A DNA stretch of 27,841 bases from positions 1 to 27,841 of the forward strand of contig CAZHOS010000012.1 of assembly GCA_964534605.1 (NCBI GenBank), read 5' to 3'. The translations under genes were made by a program, and so were the position numbers. Each line of letters begins with the position of its first letter. The first letter of the stretch is position 1. Source of the stretch: CAZHOS01 sp964534605. Its GTDB lineage: Bacteria > Patescibacteriota > Saccharimonadia > Saccharimonadales > VXPC01. The notes below the pieces were generated by a model. It searched no databases, had not been told where the DNA came from, and was given only the letters and a program-made list of their open reading frames with translations. This document shows, in pieces, positions 13,552 through 22,298 of this stretch.

Positions 13552-16020
13552 TTAAACCTGCTCGGCAGAGAGCTCGCGTGCAGCTCTTGCGACGATATCT
13601 TCAATAACCTTGCTGACTTCTTCTGTCTTAAGCGTCCGCTCGTCATGCCAAAGGGTTATGCCAAAACTGATATTTTTAGTCTCATCTCCCTGCCTGTAGT
13701 AACTGCTGGCTGATCCTAGCTCGTATCTATATTCTGTATCCTGGAGTAGCATTCTTATCTCTAGAGATATATCTATATATTTCACTTTTACAGGTAGTTT
13801 TAGCGTCAGGTCTTGAGTACTGACTGGATATTCTGGCAGAGCCTTGAACTTACTCTTTGAAACGACATTGTGCAGACCAGTTGTATCTATTTCGAACCCG
13901 GCCGACTGGCGCGGGAGCTTGAGCGCAGATTCGACAGATTGTTTGTACTCGCCAACTATGCCCAGCATACTTTCGCCCGCAAAGACCAGGGCGCTACGGG
14001 TATGGTCAAACGGCTGCGCTATCTGCGGGGTGAGCTCTTGCTCTATTGCCTTAAGTTCAACATCTTGCTCGTCTATACCAAAGTCTTTTAGTAATGACTC
14101 TAGGTAGCGCTTGGCTACGTAGTAGGCTGCTGGACCTTTGGCGTCTTTACGAGCATAGACAAGAGCCGTCGTCTGGATTTCTTGCGGTAGGTCGTCGGTG
14201 TCTACGGCTTCGTGAGCCTTGGAATGGGTTTGTCCTACCTCGAACAAGGCAAACTCGCTATGGTTGGCGCGGATGTTTTGGTTAACCTTGTCTAGTAGAT
14301 TGGGCGTAAGGCTTTGGCGGTAGTGCTGTAGCTGCGGGCTGAGTGCATTACTGATTTTGTAGGTATACTGCTCGTCCTGCCCTGCGGCCCCGAGTAGCTT
14401 GGAGGGTATAAAGCTATAGGTGAGCGCCTCGTTAGCACCAATACTGCTTAGTGACTGACGTATACGCTGCTTGGTCTTAAACAATCCTTTGATGCTCGTT
14501 GGGGCAATAGAGCGCCGAGGTAGCGCTTGCTGTAGATTGTCGTAGCCATAGATACGCCCTATTTCCTCTACGATATCTTCTGCTATAGCTATGTCTGTGC
14601 GCCAATACGGAGCAGTGATAGTCAGATTTTGGCCATCAACCTGCACGTCGAACTCTGTGCGCACTAACATTGCCCGCATTTCTTGTGCATCTATATCTGC
14701 GCCTAGCCTAGCATTTATGAACTCTGCGCTAACTGTGATTGCCTGGTTATGGTCACGGGGCGCACCGGTGTCAAGCAGACTGTCTGTGCCGGTAGAGCCT
14801 GCGTCGTCCATCATCTGGTCAACAGACCGGCGCAGCACCTCGAGATTCTGCTGCGGGCTCTGCCCCTTGTTAAACCGATTACTAGCATCTGTAAACAAGC
14901 CGTAGTGCATGCTAGTACGGCGAATGTCATACATGTTGAAGTTAGCGCACTCGATAATGATACGCTTTGTAGACTCGTCCACCTCGGTCTCTTTGCCGCC
15001 CATAATGCCGCCAAGGGCGACAGCTTGCTTGTCGGTAGCGATAACCGTTGCCTCGCGGTCCATGGTGATCTGCTTGTCGCCAAGTAGTGTTAGCTGCTCG
15101 TCCTTGGTGCTGCGGCGAGCAATAAGCTGCGGTTTAGCGCCGCCACTCAGCGCCTTGAACTTGTCATAGTCAAAGGCATGGATTGGCTGGCCTGTGGTGT
15201 ACATAATGTAGTTGGTGACGTCAACGACGTTATTGATGGGCTTTAGCCCAACCTTGGACAGCTCTATCTTGCGCTGCAAAGTAGACTCCCCCACACTCAC
15301 GTCAATAACAGCTGCCGTTAGCCTAGACACATCATCTGCTGCCTTGATAACTATACTTAGATCGTCATTCTCTTGGGCTACCTGACTGTCTGCCTTGAGG
15401 CCTTCTATGCGCTTTAGCTCTGATCCAGTTATACCAGCAATCTCTCTGGCTACTCCATGTAGACCAAAGCAATCTGGGCGGTGAGTGAACATTTTATTTT
15501 CGATATCTATGATGTGATCGTCTAAGCCAAACTTCTCTGCGAAAGAATCGCCAGCTTCTCCTTGGTCGAGAACAAGTATACCGCTGTGGTCATCCCAAAG
15601 ATCTAGCTCGGTTGCGCTGGCGATCATGCCGTTACTCTTTACGCCTCGCAGATCGCGAGCATCTAGTACGAATGGTTGCTCGTCATTAACGCTAGACGGC
15701 ACCGTTGCTCCTGGCGGTAGCCAAGCCACAAGCTGGCCTTCAGCCACATTCGGCGCCCCGCAGACCACCGTCACCAAACCATCACTGTTACGCTCGACGT
15801 CTCTTTTGCCACCATCATCTAGTAAACAGACAGATAGTTTGTCGGCATCTGGGTGCTTTTCGCACGAAACAACACGGGCTATTACGACGTCTTTGTATTT
15901 TGTGCCTAAATCTTGCACAGACTCTACTTCGCCCAGGCGTGAACCGATACGAGTCACCAGATCATCGATAGGCATATCGAGATCAACGTACTGCTTGGCC
16001 CAATTCAGTGAAATCTTCAT
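13552..16020 (-). CDS. pheT: phenylalanyl-tRNA synthetase beta subunit
   Basis: 822 aa, normal length. N-terminal EMAP-like tRNA-binding domain (about 40-155, with HPDADKLSVC), the B3/B4 editing region (HRPDCFGLHGVAREIAG near 190), the B5 domain, the catalytic-like core, and a C-terminal ferredoxin-fold anticodon-binding domain (about 725-820). With PheS it forms the alpha2-beta2 enzyme. Its ATG overlaps the stop of the small upstream gene (ATGA), implying coupled translation. Confidence 0.96.
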   Translation of the reverse strand: MKISLNWAKQYVDLDMPIDDLVTRIGSRLGEVESVQDLGTKYKDVVIARVVSCEKHPDADKLSVCLLDDGGKRDVERNSDGLVTVVCGAPNVAEGQLVAWLPPGATVPSSVNDEQPFVLDARDLRGVKSNGMIASATELDLWDDHSGILVLDQGEAGDSFAEKFGLDDHIIDIENKMFTHRPDCFGLHGVAREIAGITGSELKRIEGLKADSQVAQENDDLSIVIKAADDVSRLTAAVIDVSVGESTLQRKIELSKVGLKPINNVVDVTNYIMYTTGQPIHAFDYDKFKALSGGAKPQLIARRSTKDEQLTLLGDKQITMDREATVIATDKQAVALGGIMGGKETEVDESTKRIIIECANFNMYDIRRTSMHYGLFTDASNRFNKGQSPQQNLEVLRRSVDQMMDDAGSTGTDSLLDTGAPRDHNQAITVSAEFINARLGADIDAQEMRAMLVRTEFDVQVDGQNLTITAPYWRTDIAIAEDIVEEIGRIYGYDNLQQALPRRSIAPTSIKGLFKTKQRIRQSLSSIGANEALTYSFIPSKLLGAAGQDEQYTYKISNALSPQLQHYRQSLTPNLLDKVNQNIRANHSEFALFEVGQTHSKAHEAVDTDDLPQEIQTTALVYARKDAKGPAAYYVAKRYLESLLKDFGIDEQDVELKAIEQELTPQIAQPFDHTRSALVFAGESMLGIVGEYKQSVESALKLPRQSAGFEIDTTGLHNVVSKSKFKALPEYPVSTQDLTLKLPVKVKYIDISLEIRMLLQDTEYRYELGSASSYYRQGDETKNISFGITLWHDERTLKTEEVSKVIEDIVARAARELSAEQV

Positions 16021-16280
16021 TCTGCACCTTCCTGCGTATGCAATCCGCCTACGATAGCCTCTAATAAGCCTGGTCTTCTATGGGACCATGCCCCTGCGAT
16101 AATCATCTTGCCTATACCTGCCAGTTGAGCAGCTGTCTCTTCGCCCCCCGGAATCTCTGATGCAATCTGGAAACTAGCGCTCAGCTCTGCCCTGATTGGA
16201 TCAAGATTGGTCTCGGCCAATATCAGTCCTGTTCTCTCGTGAACTCTTTGTTCGTATCTTCTTATTTGGAAAGGAGTCAT
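16017..16280 (-). CDS. small protein of 87 aa between pheS and pheT
   Basis: Begins MTPFQIRRYEQRVHERTGLI. Starts and ends with ATGA overlaps, so it is coupled to both synthetase genes. The sequence looks soluble with mixed charge and a Gly/Ala-rich centre, without recognisable domain or membrane segment. pheS and pheT are normally adjacent; an inserted conserved frame suggests a partner or regulator of the synthetase, but that is only context. Confidence 0.75.
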   Translation of the reverse strand: MTPFQIRRYEQRVHERTGLILAETNLDPIRAELSASFQIASEIPGGEETAAQLAGIGKMIIAGAWSHRRPGLLEAIVGGLHTQEGAE

Positions 16281-17317
16281 GACCCTGCCCCACTAAATTG
16301 CCTCAAGAAATCTAGTTTGCCACTATGGAAGTAGCGTACATCGTCTATGCCGTGCTTGATCATCACCATCCGCTCCAAACCAAAACCCCAGGCAAAACCT
16401 GTGTATACCTCTGGGTCTACGCCTGCTTGGCTCAGCACATTGGGGTGGATCATGCCACAACCACCGAGCTCTAGCCAGGCACCCTGCTTAAACGGCGAGC
16501 TAACTGCAAACTCAAAGCTTGGTTCTGTAAACGGGAAGTAGAAAGGCTGTGTCTTGACCTCTAAGCTTTTGCCAAAGTACTCTTCTGCGAAAGCCTTGAA
16601 GGTTGCGATCAGGCTACCGGCGGTCACATCTTTGGCAACATAAATACCCTCTACCTGGTGGAAGGTGTGTTCGTGAGTCGCGTCTAGATCTTCGTTACGA
16701 AATACACGACCAGGCACTACGGCTGCAATCGCCTCTCCACGCTCTAGCTGTTGCTTACGCTCTTTGATTATTCTATGCTGCATGACGCTCGTGTGAGCCG
16801 GCGCAACCAGCGGGCGGCCCTGATCGTCTTGTTCGCCGAGCATAAAGGTGTCGTACTCGTCCCTGGCTGGATGCTCGGCCGGGAAGTTAAGGCTGTCGAA
16901 CATATAGTACTGATTATCAAGCTGGCGCGACTCTATTGTCTCGAACCCCATGCGTGCAAATATCTCGCTTACTTCTTGGATACCCTCGGTTATCGGGTGC
17001 ATGGACCCAAGCTCTGGGGCCACCAAGTCTGGTTTAGCGTTTTGGTTGAGGTCAAACGGTGCAGTTACATCTATTGAGCCTTTGGCTACGTAGCTCTCCT
17101 GCGCTCTCCACTCAGACACTTTTGTCTGCAGATGCTGCTTTAGCTGGTTAACCTCTTGACCATAAGCCGCACGCTGCTCAGGCGGCTGATCTTTAATGCC
17201 CGTCATAAGGCTACCTAGACGCTTGTCCTTCAGAACAGCCGACTTATCCTCTGACTGATCATACAGATCTTCCAGTTCCGCTGCCAAATCTGCAATAGCT
17301 TTTATTTGATACTTCAT
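16277..17317 (-). CDS. pheS: phenylalanyl-tRNA synthetase alpha subunit
   Basis: 346 aa from ATG 17317 (a TTG 6 nt further upstream is also in frame). N-terminal coiled coil (about 5-85), then the class-II core: motif 2 FRNEDLDATHEHTFHQVEG near 206-224 and motif 3 GFGLERMVM near 316-324. The substrate pocket segment F-T-E-P-S-F-E-F is present. It activates phenylalanine and charges tRNA-Phe with PheT. A TATAAT box ends 8 nt before the chosen ATG and no ribosome binding site exists, favouring a leaderless message. There is no T-box leader. Confidence 0.95.
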   Translation of the reverse strand: MKYQIKAIADLAAELEDLYDQSEDKSAVLKDKRLGSLMTGIKDQPPEQRAAYGQEVNQLKQHLQTKVSEWRAQESYVAKGSIDVTAPFDLNQNAKPDLVAPELGSMHPITEGIQEVSEIFARMGFETIESRQLDNQYYMFDSLNFPAEHPARDEYDTFMLGEQDDQGRPLVAPAHTSVMQHRIIKERKQQLERGEAIAAVVPGRVFRNEDLDATHEHTFHQVEGIYVAKDVTAGSLIATFKAFAEEYFGKSLEVKTQPFYFPFTEPSFEFAVSSPFKQGAWLELGGCGMIHPNVLSQAGVDPEVYTGFAWGFGLERMVMIKHGIDDVRYFHSGKLDFLRQFSGAGS

Positions 17318-17325
17318 TACCAATA

Positions 17326-17331
17326 ATTATA
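17326..17331 (-). promoter_or_regulatory. -10 box of the pheS operon
   Basis: TATAAT on the minus strand, 8 nt before the pheS ATG; weak -35. Confidence 0.65.
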
Positions 17332-17350
17332 CCCCAGTAAAAGAGTAAGC

Positions 17351-17581
17351 TTAAATTATAGTGTTTCTGGATATATCAATATCTGGCTCTTTGCCGCAAC
17401 ACCAGCATTCTAGAGATATTTCTTCTTCGATTTTAGACTGCCACAGCACCTGACATTCAGCACAAATAACAATCGAGCCTACCTTTATTGCACGCTTTAA
17501 CTCTACTCTGACGCCTGGGCTGGGCTCCTCATCCGTGATGAAGGCGGGAAAGCAATCTTCGAAATTATCATTGCTCATCAT
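17351..17581 (-). CDS. small zinc-ribbon-like protein of 76 aa
   Basis: Cysteines 40, 43 and 59, 62 form CAEC and CWCC knuckles that could bind one zinc ion; the rest is acidic. The start is ATG 17581 or the second ATG just after it, with AAGGA 2-5 nt upstream. No family is recognised. It stands between dapD and pheS and may be transcribed alone. Confidence 0.7.
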   Translation of the reverse strand: MMSNDNFEDCFPAFITDEEPSPGVRVELKRAIKVGSIVICAECQVLWQSKIEEEISLECWCCGKEPDIDISRNTII

Positions 17582-17598
17582 AATCCTTTTTTACTTAA

Positions 17599-17685
17599 CT
17601 TACTCTACTAATTTTTTAGATAAAAAAACACTAGAGTAAGCCCGAGCGCCTGGCTGACCATACGGCCAGCGAGAACTACTCGGGC
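17599..17685 (-). terminator. branched hairpin and T tract after dapD
   Basis: Minus strand: GCCCGAG/CTCGGGC (17685-17640) enclosing a CTGGC/GCCAG stem, followed by a T7 run at 17627-17621. A second inverted repeat CTTACTCTA/TAGAGTAAG (17599-17607, 17632-17640) overlaps its base. Confidence 0.65.
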
Positions 17686-17698
17686 ATTACACGTTAGA

Positions 17699-18904
17699 TT
17701 AGTTAGCGTGCAGAGCCTCGTTGAGCTCAACAGCGTTACTGTTGATGAGAGCTTTAACGCTGCCATCAACAGAATCCCGCCTAAACTGTAAGCCGCTCTC
17801 ACCACTCAGCTGCCAAGCACGAAGAAGCTGACCATCGCGAGGACCATCGACCATACGCACCTTGGTGCCTGCGGTTAAGTAAAGCCCCGCCTCGACGATG
17901 CAATCATCGCCGAGCGAGATACCCAAACCGCTGTTTGCACCGAGCAGACAACCTTCTCCGATGGAGATCGTCTCTTTACCACCACCACTCAGCGTGCCCA
18001 TGATAGAGGCACCACCACCAATGTCGCTGCCGTCACCGACAACCACACCCGCAGAGATACGCCCCTCAACCATCGAAGCACCCAAGGTGCCAGCATTGAA
18101 GTTGACGAACCCTTCGTGCATGACGGTCGTGCCCTCGGCCAAGTGCGCTCCAAGGCGCACACGACTTGCGTCAGCTACTCGCACCCCACTAGGATGCACA
18201 AAAGATGTCATAGTAGGGAACTTATCCAGTCCTGTTAACGTTGGGGGAAATTCACCTCTTGTGGTCATTTCGATCTCAAGCTGATCGTAATCCTCAAGTA
18301 AATACCCCTGGGGACCACACCAAGCAAGATTCTCGAGCACACCGAACATCCCCTCACAACTCAAGCCATTAGGCTCGTATTGACGAGTGCTCAGTGCCAT
18401 CAACCGGAACCATGCTTCTGCCAAATCGTCTGATTCGCCCAGAGGGCGATTTACATCTCTTGAGAAATGAACTACCGGCCTTACATCGTCACACCTACCA
18501 GTAAAGCTCTTGAGAGTAAACAGATTGGTGTGCTTGACTGCAGATGCAGAGCTCCTCTGCTCGGACGTAAACAATGCAGCAAGATTGCTTAGGCCCAACT
18601 CATTAATCCCAGACGTAAGTGAGCCATCTGTGAGAATCCCGGCCTCAAAAAGTCGGCTGAGAGTACCGAGGTTCTTACCTGATCCATTGACAGCACCCGG
18701 GAAAAAGCGGTAGTAAATGGGTCTGCGATCACTGCCTTGTCCGCCCCAGTATTCAAGCCCGATGGCAAAGCCACCCTCTTGACCTGTGATCCCATGCTTG
18801 GCGCACAGACTTTCTGTCTGCTCCGCAAAAGCGTTCGAGCTAGCACTCACATAGCTTGGCCTACACAATGCGTTCTCGCCTGGCCAGGATCTAAAATTAC
18901 TCAT
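17699..18904 (-). CDS. dapD: tetrahydrodipicolinate N-succinyltransferase, actinobacterial type
   Basis: 401 aa from ATG 18904, chosen because AAAGGA lies 6 nt upstream; a frame open to 19000 has none. Residues from about 205 match the actinobacterial DapD left-handed beta-helix: GVRVADASRVRLGAHLAEGT, VNFNAGTLGASMVEGRIS, GDGSDIGGGASIMGTLSGGG, and the characteristic ending L-N-E-A-L-H-A-N. It transfers succinyl from succinyl-CoA in the diaminopimelate/lysine route. The N-terminal part is longer than in Mycobacterium (about 317 aa). No other lysine-pathway gene is present in the window. A small hairpin (TGCGC ACCAC GCGCA) stands just before the ribosome site. Confidence 0.92.
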   Translation of the reverse strand: MSNFRSWPGENALCRPSYVSASSNAFAEQTESLCAKHGITGQEGGFAIGLEYWGGQGSDRRPIYYRFFPGAVNGSGKNLGTLSRLFEAGILTDGSLTSGINELGLSNLAALFTSEQRSSASAVKHTNLFTLKSFTGRCDDVRPVVHFSRDVNRPLGESDDLAEAWFRLMALSTRQYEPNGLSCEGMFGVLENLAWCGPQGYLLEDYDQLEIEMTTRGEFPPTLTGLDKFPTMTSFVHPSGVRVADASRVRLGAHLAEGTTVMHEGFVNFNAGTLGASMVEGRISAGVVVGDGSDIGGGASIMGTLSGGGKETISIGEGCLLGANSGLGISLGDDCIVEAGLYLTAGTKVRMVDGPRDGQLLRAWQLSGESGLQFRRDSVDGSVKALINSNAVELNEALHAN

Positions 18905-19228
18905 ATTTTCCTTTCTGGGCTGCGCGTGGTGCGCACTTTTTTGTGTTTGATCTATCTTTATATCCGGTAACTTACGTAATGCCACCAGACTTTTAGACAA
19001 ATACCCTCTCTAAGCATTAAAAACACTCAGAGACAGGCATTCATCTAGTACCAAATAGACCACAAACTAAAATCCAACATGTAAAGTTGCGACAAAAATA
19101 AAATACCCCAGCTGGGGTACCCTCTTGTCTGCAAATAACTCTACCAGAGTTGGACCTCCATAAAAAGCATAAGCCCCGGGTTTTACCCCGGGGCTATAGC
19201 ATAGTTTTGCGTCTTGCTAAGACGGGGA
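18905..19228. other. intergenic stretch with two terminator-like hairpins
   Basis: No gene is seen. Palindromes: TACCCCAGCTGGGGTA near 19106-19121, AACTCT ACC AGAGTT near 19137-19151, and the strong terminator at 19172-19195. The dapD promoter should lie near 18960 but is not clear. Confidence 0.6.
19172..19195 (-). terminator. terminator of the acetyltransferase gene
   Basis: AGCCCCGGG/CCCGGGGCT with a 6-nt loop; on the minus strand followed by TATGCTTTTT. Confidence 0.8.
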
Positions 19229-19903
19229 TTATGTAAACCTGATGTTATCCTCGGCCCACTCAAGCCTCCGTAGAGTCCTCTCACGAGCCTCCAAGAAATC
19301 TTCAGTGGGCTGATCGCCAGACCACCAGGCATTCCATGCCCAGTCATCCGGATTGATCAGCTCAAAATCATTGGCGTGCAGCCATTCGCCTCGGTGCATC
19401 CCCTGGCAGCGATTCGTTCCAGTTAGCACGTAGCCAACCGACTCAATCGCTTTGCGTGAGGGCTCGTTTGTGTGAAATACCTTAGAGTAGATCACCCCAA
19501 GACCGAGCTCCCGAAAAGCAAAGTAGGTACGAGCAGCGTGCGTTGCAGTCGCGATGCCCTTGCCCCAATAGTCCTGATCGAAGATCAGGATACCACTGGT
19601 GGCACGACGAAACATCTGATTGTTCTGAATGCGATTCAGTGAAGTCCCTCCGATAAGCTTATGCCCGTCAGACTCTCCTGCAAACAAACCCCAGCTCATG
19701 CTGCTGCCGTCTGTACGCATCTTTTCGTACCACTCTTCCTCATCTTCTATACTAGGGGCAGCAATCCTGCCCAGATATCGAGACGCCTGGAGTGAGTGCA
19801 TGGCATGAGGGCCAACGAATGAGCTTAAATCATCCTTGCTAATGGGCCCCATCCGTAGATTGAGGCCAGTTTTTGTTGTAAGTTCCATAATTGGACCTTG
19901 CAT
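19229..19903 (-). CDS. GNAT family N-acetyltransferase (RimJ/RimL-like)
   Basis: 224 aa. The acetyl-CoA-binding segment Y-W-G-K-G-I-A-T lies near residues 113-120, followed by an N-E-P-S-R-K-A-I-E-S-V-G-Y helix (about 147-159), the typical order of this branch. Substrates may be an N-terminal amine, an antibiotic or a small metabolite; sequence does not decide. GGAG lies 8 nt before the ATG. The message has an unusually long leader of about 220 nt with several hairpins. Confidence 0.88.
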   Translation of the reverse strand: MQGPIMELTTKTGLNLRMGPISKDDLSSFVGPHAMHSLQASRYLGRIAAPSIEDEEEWYEKMRTDGSSMSWGLFAGESDGHKLIGGTSLNRIQNNQMFRRATSGILIFDQDYWGKGIATATHAARTYFAFRELGLGVIYSKVFHTNEPSRKAIESVGYVLTGTNRCQGMHRGEWLHANDFELINPDDWAWNAWWSGDQPTEDFLEARERTLRRLEWAEDNIRFT

Positions 19904-20128
19904 TGTTAATCTCCTGCTAACTACTAGAATTTCTAGTAGCGCGTGATACTCCCGATGTGTTTAGATGCTAAGAAGCTCCCTATCGGGAGCGAAACGCGGT
20001 ATATAAATATGTAGTTTTATAAAGAAGAGGCGAGACGCTCAGAGTAGTGTGAATTTGCCATAGCAAATCCGACGGCGCTTCCGTCGACCACGTTATACAG
20101 CTGAGTTATAATATGTCTCATAATCTAT
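19904..20128 (-). promoter_or_regulatory. structured 5' leader of the acetyltransferase gene, possible switch
   Basis: Minus-strand order: CGACGG/CCGTCG hairpin (20086-20070), ATTTGC/GCAAAT hairpin (20068-20053), then two exclusive pairings: GCTCCC GATA GGGAGC (19990-19975), or CTCCCGAT (19989-19982) with ATCGGGAG (19956-19949). A 19-bp palindrome at 19939-19921 follows, just before the ribosome site. No known riboswitch signature was recognised and there is no T-box sequence. Confidence 0.5.
19921..19939. repeat. 19-bp palindrome before the acetyltransferase start
   Basis: CTACTAGAA T TTCTAGTAG, 9-bp perfect arms. It could be an operator or an RNA hairpin immediately before the ribosome site. 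Confidence 0.6.
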
Positions 20129-20130
20129 TT

Positions 20131-20159
20131 ATTATAGCATAAGCTTATTATTAAATCAA
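20131..20159 (-). promoter_or_regulatory. promoter of the acetyltransferase gene
   Basis: Minus-strand TTGATT (20159-20154), 17-nt spacer ending TGC, TATAAT (20136-20131): close to consensus with extended -10. Confidence 0.8.
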
Positions 20160-20196
20160 TATTTTCATCTGTTAGAATGTATGGAAAGGAGAAAAT

Positions 20197-20694
20197 ATGG
20201 CTGCAAATTATAGCTTTGATATCGAGAGCACCTACGATGCGGGTGAGATGAATAACGTTTACGATCAAGTTGGACGTGAGCTGTCAAACAGGTATGACCT
20301 AAAGGGGACTAGCTCGGCGATTGATTGGCTAGACGAAAAGACAGGCTTCAAACTAACTGCCGACCAGCAGTTTCAGCTAGACGCCTTGATAGATATGGTG
20401 CGCAAAGTAGCTGCCAAGCGTGGGATCGACCAAAAGACCTTCGATACCAGTGCTACCGTTGTCGAGTCTAACCTCAAGATGACGTGGGAGATAAAGTTCC
20501 GCAGCGGCATGGGCCAAGACGAAGCCAAAAAGATCACCAAAGTCTTGCGCGAAGAAATGCCGAAGGTAAAAACCCAGATCCAAGGCGAAGCCGTACGCGT
20601 TATGAGTCCCAAAAAAGACCAGCTACAAGCAGCCATGCAGCTAGTAAAATCCCAAGATCTACCCTTCCCTATTAGCTTCACCAACTTCCGTTAG
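20197..20694 (+). CDS. yajQ: YajQ family nucleotide-binding protein
   Basis: 165 aa, standard family length. Recognised by YSFDIES at the start, the RYDLKGT segment near 32-38, a repeated ferredoxin-like fold, and the ending L-P-F-P-I-S-F-T-N-F-R. Members bind cyclic di-GMP or RNA/nucleotides in some bacteria; the role here is unknown. AGGAG lies 6 nt before the ATG and an extended TAGAAT box about 30 nt upstream. It is divergent from the acetyltransferase gene. Confidence 0.93.
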   Translation: MAANYSFDIESTYDAGEMNNVYDQVGRELSNRYDLKGTSSAIDWLDEKTGFKLTADQQFQLDALIDMVRKVAAKRGIDQKTFDTSATVVESNLKMTWEIKFRSGMGQDEAKKITKVLREEMPKVKTQIQGEAVRVMSPKKDQLQAAMQLVKSQDLPFPISFTNFR

Positions 20695-20753
20695 CTTCAC
20701 CCACAGACCAGCCATGCAAAGAATTCTCAGTAATTGCTTCACTAGGAGTAAAG

Positions 20754-21215
20754 ATGTATAGTGGTCTGATCCGACGATCGTATGGAGGTACGAAACATAT
20801 GACATCTACACACAAGATGTACGGACGACTCTTCAAAAGAGTCAAGGGTGGTTGGTTAGCAGAGCTCAGCTCTGTAAGATGCGAGACGGTTCAAGTTACG
20901 CTTCCAGATAAAAAGCTCTTTGTCACCACACAGGCTACACCCCATAAAAGGGTGCACATCGGCAAGGTTGCTAGAGCAGACTCCCACGAGCTGCAAGAGG
21001 GCACTCAAGTGGCGGTACTTGTCACGGGTGATCTGGTGCAAAAATTGTCTGCACCTGATCCATACTTAAGGAATACCTATGGCAGATACAGTGGCTGGCA
21101 TAACGAAAGTGAATATATGTCTAGAGATGAAGACGAACTATCTAGCCAAGATCCTACGGTAGTGCGGTGGGGGACAGGCGCGATGCTCCGCAGAGCTACA
21201 GCTACTGCCGCATAG
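20754..21215 (+). CDS. hypothetical protein, 153 aa
   Basis: Two starts compete: ATG 20754 with AGGAG 5 nt upstream, and ATG 20799 with GGAGG 10 nt upstream (138 aa). Both sites look functional; the first has the better spacing. The protein is soluble, with a basic N-terminal half and an acidic stretch near 118-130, and no domain I recognise. A strong terminator follows 17 nt after the stop. It may share a transcript with yajQ, 59 nt upstream. Confidence 0.65.
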   Translation: MYSGLIRRSYGGTKHMTSTHKMYGRLFKRVKGGWLAELSSVRCETVQVTLPDKKLFVTTQATPHKRVHIGKVARADSHELQEGTQVAVLVTGDLVQKLSAPDPYLRNTYGRYSGWHNESEYMSRDEDELSSQDPTVVRWGTGAMLRRATATAA

Positions 21216-21232
21216 CATCAACCAACAACTCC

Positions 21233-21260
21233 AGGGCGCTTAGTGAAAGCTAAGCGCCCT
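21233..21260 (+). terminator. rho-independent terminator
   Basis: AGGGCGCTTAG TGAAAG CTAAGCGCCCT: 11-bp perfect stem followed by TCTTC. Confidence 0.85.
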
Positions 21261-21270
21261 TCTTCATTAG

Positions 21271-22251
21271 TTAATTCACGGTACTTAAGATTTCGTGGGC
21301 TTGGCGGACGTATTCCGCGGCTTTTTGTGGGTTGAATCGAGAGCTGCCTGGATCTCTTTTATGGTCAACGTAATCCCTCAAATTTCCTTCGGCGTCACAA
21401 GATAATGGCCCAAAGCGCTCTATAAGCCATTCATAATCGTCCAAGCGATTGGGGCCAAGACCTCCGGCAATAGCAATATCAGGCATCTTGCCTGTAGTTT
21501 CTTTGGCTTCTTGCAAAGCTCTAATGGCGCGAGCATACTTGTCTTTTTTGAGCGCCTTACCGAGGCCTCCAGAGCTATCAAGGAGCACATAGTCCGCACC
21601 GGATAGTGCAACCTGCTTCGCATAATCCGGCTTTAGCACAATGCGGGACAGAGACTCGCACCCAAGTTGCAGTATTATCCTCAGCCTCTGCCCATTCCTA
21701 CCGTGTGGTCTAGTCTCTTCTCTCCAAAAACAAATTTTTTCTAAAAGGCCCTGGCTAGCAATCTGCTCTGGGATCAGACCATTTATCTGCAGGGTGCTTA
21801 GTGCATCTGTATGATGCCAATACGGCTCGCACACCCCTGGGTCGGACTGCATGACATAGCCCAACTGATTGGTTAATGATATGTTTGAATTAATGTCGGC
21901 AAAGTAGTGCAATGCTGTAGTTGAGCCTTGATGGACTGATGAATACTCCTGCGTATCTGGATCTTCAAAGCTGCCAAAAGCACCCCAGACGCCATGACCA
22001 ACAGGATGCCACCTAGCCCCTCGACTATTCTCGACATTGTATATCTGAGTTTTTGTAGTCGCTTGCACTCCAACAATCATCTCTACATCACCCATATCAC
22101 CTACTTTAGAGCGGACCTCTTTACACAGTTCAGTCCTTTCGGAGAAATCTCCGATACCAGATACGGATATATATGGGAGGCCCTCACTTACCGACCCTCG
22201 AACATCGGTACCGATTATGTTTTCTGCTGACTTTGACTTTGTTGTCTGCAC
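21271..22251 (-). CDS. TIM-barrel protein, phosphoribosylanthranilate isomerase-like
   Basis: 326 aa from GTG 22251, preferred because GAGGAG lies 7 nt upstream; ATG 22287 is in frame but has no site. The C-terminal half shows alternating strands with small-residue ends: a Y-V-L-L-D-S-S-G-G-L-G-K segment and I-A-I-A-G-G-L-G-P, the style of phosphate-binding loops in TrpF-like barrels. The resemblance is weak and no tryptophan genes are near, so TrpF activity should not be assumed. It is divergent from the HTH-NUDIX regulator, which probably controls it. Confidence 0.6.
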   Translation of the reverse strand: MQTTKSKSAENIIGTDVRGSVSEGLPYISVSGIGDFSERTELCKEVRSKVGDMGDVEMIVGVQATTKTQIYNVENSRGARWHPVGHGVWGAFGSFEDPDTQEYSSVHQGSTTALHYFADINSNISLTNQLGYVMQSDPGVCEPYWHHTDALSTLQINGLIPEQIASQGLLEKICFWREETRPHGRNGQRLRIILQLGCESLSRIVLKPDYAKQVALSGADYVLLDSSGGLGKALKKDKYARAIRALQEAKETTGKMPDIAIAGGLGPNRLDDYEWLIERFGPLSCDAEGNLRDYVDHKRDPGSSRFNPQKAAEYVRQAHEILSTVN

Positions 22252-22298
22252 TGCTATCTCCTCTTGTGTTAGACAGGAAATATACATTTCTTAGGCGA

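Noticed and set aside
16277..17340. T-box regulation of pheS-pheT
   Set aside because: The promoter lies directly at the pheS start, leaving no leader for a T-box.
18905..19000. An N-terminal extension of dapD by 32 codons
   Set aside because: A clear AAAGGA site precedes ATG 18904, and the extension crosses a small GC-rich hairpin and has no family counterpart.
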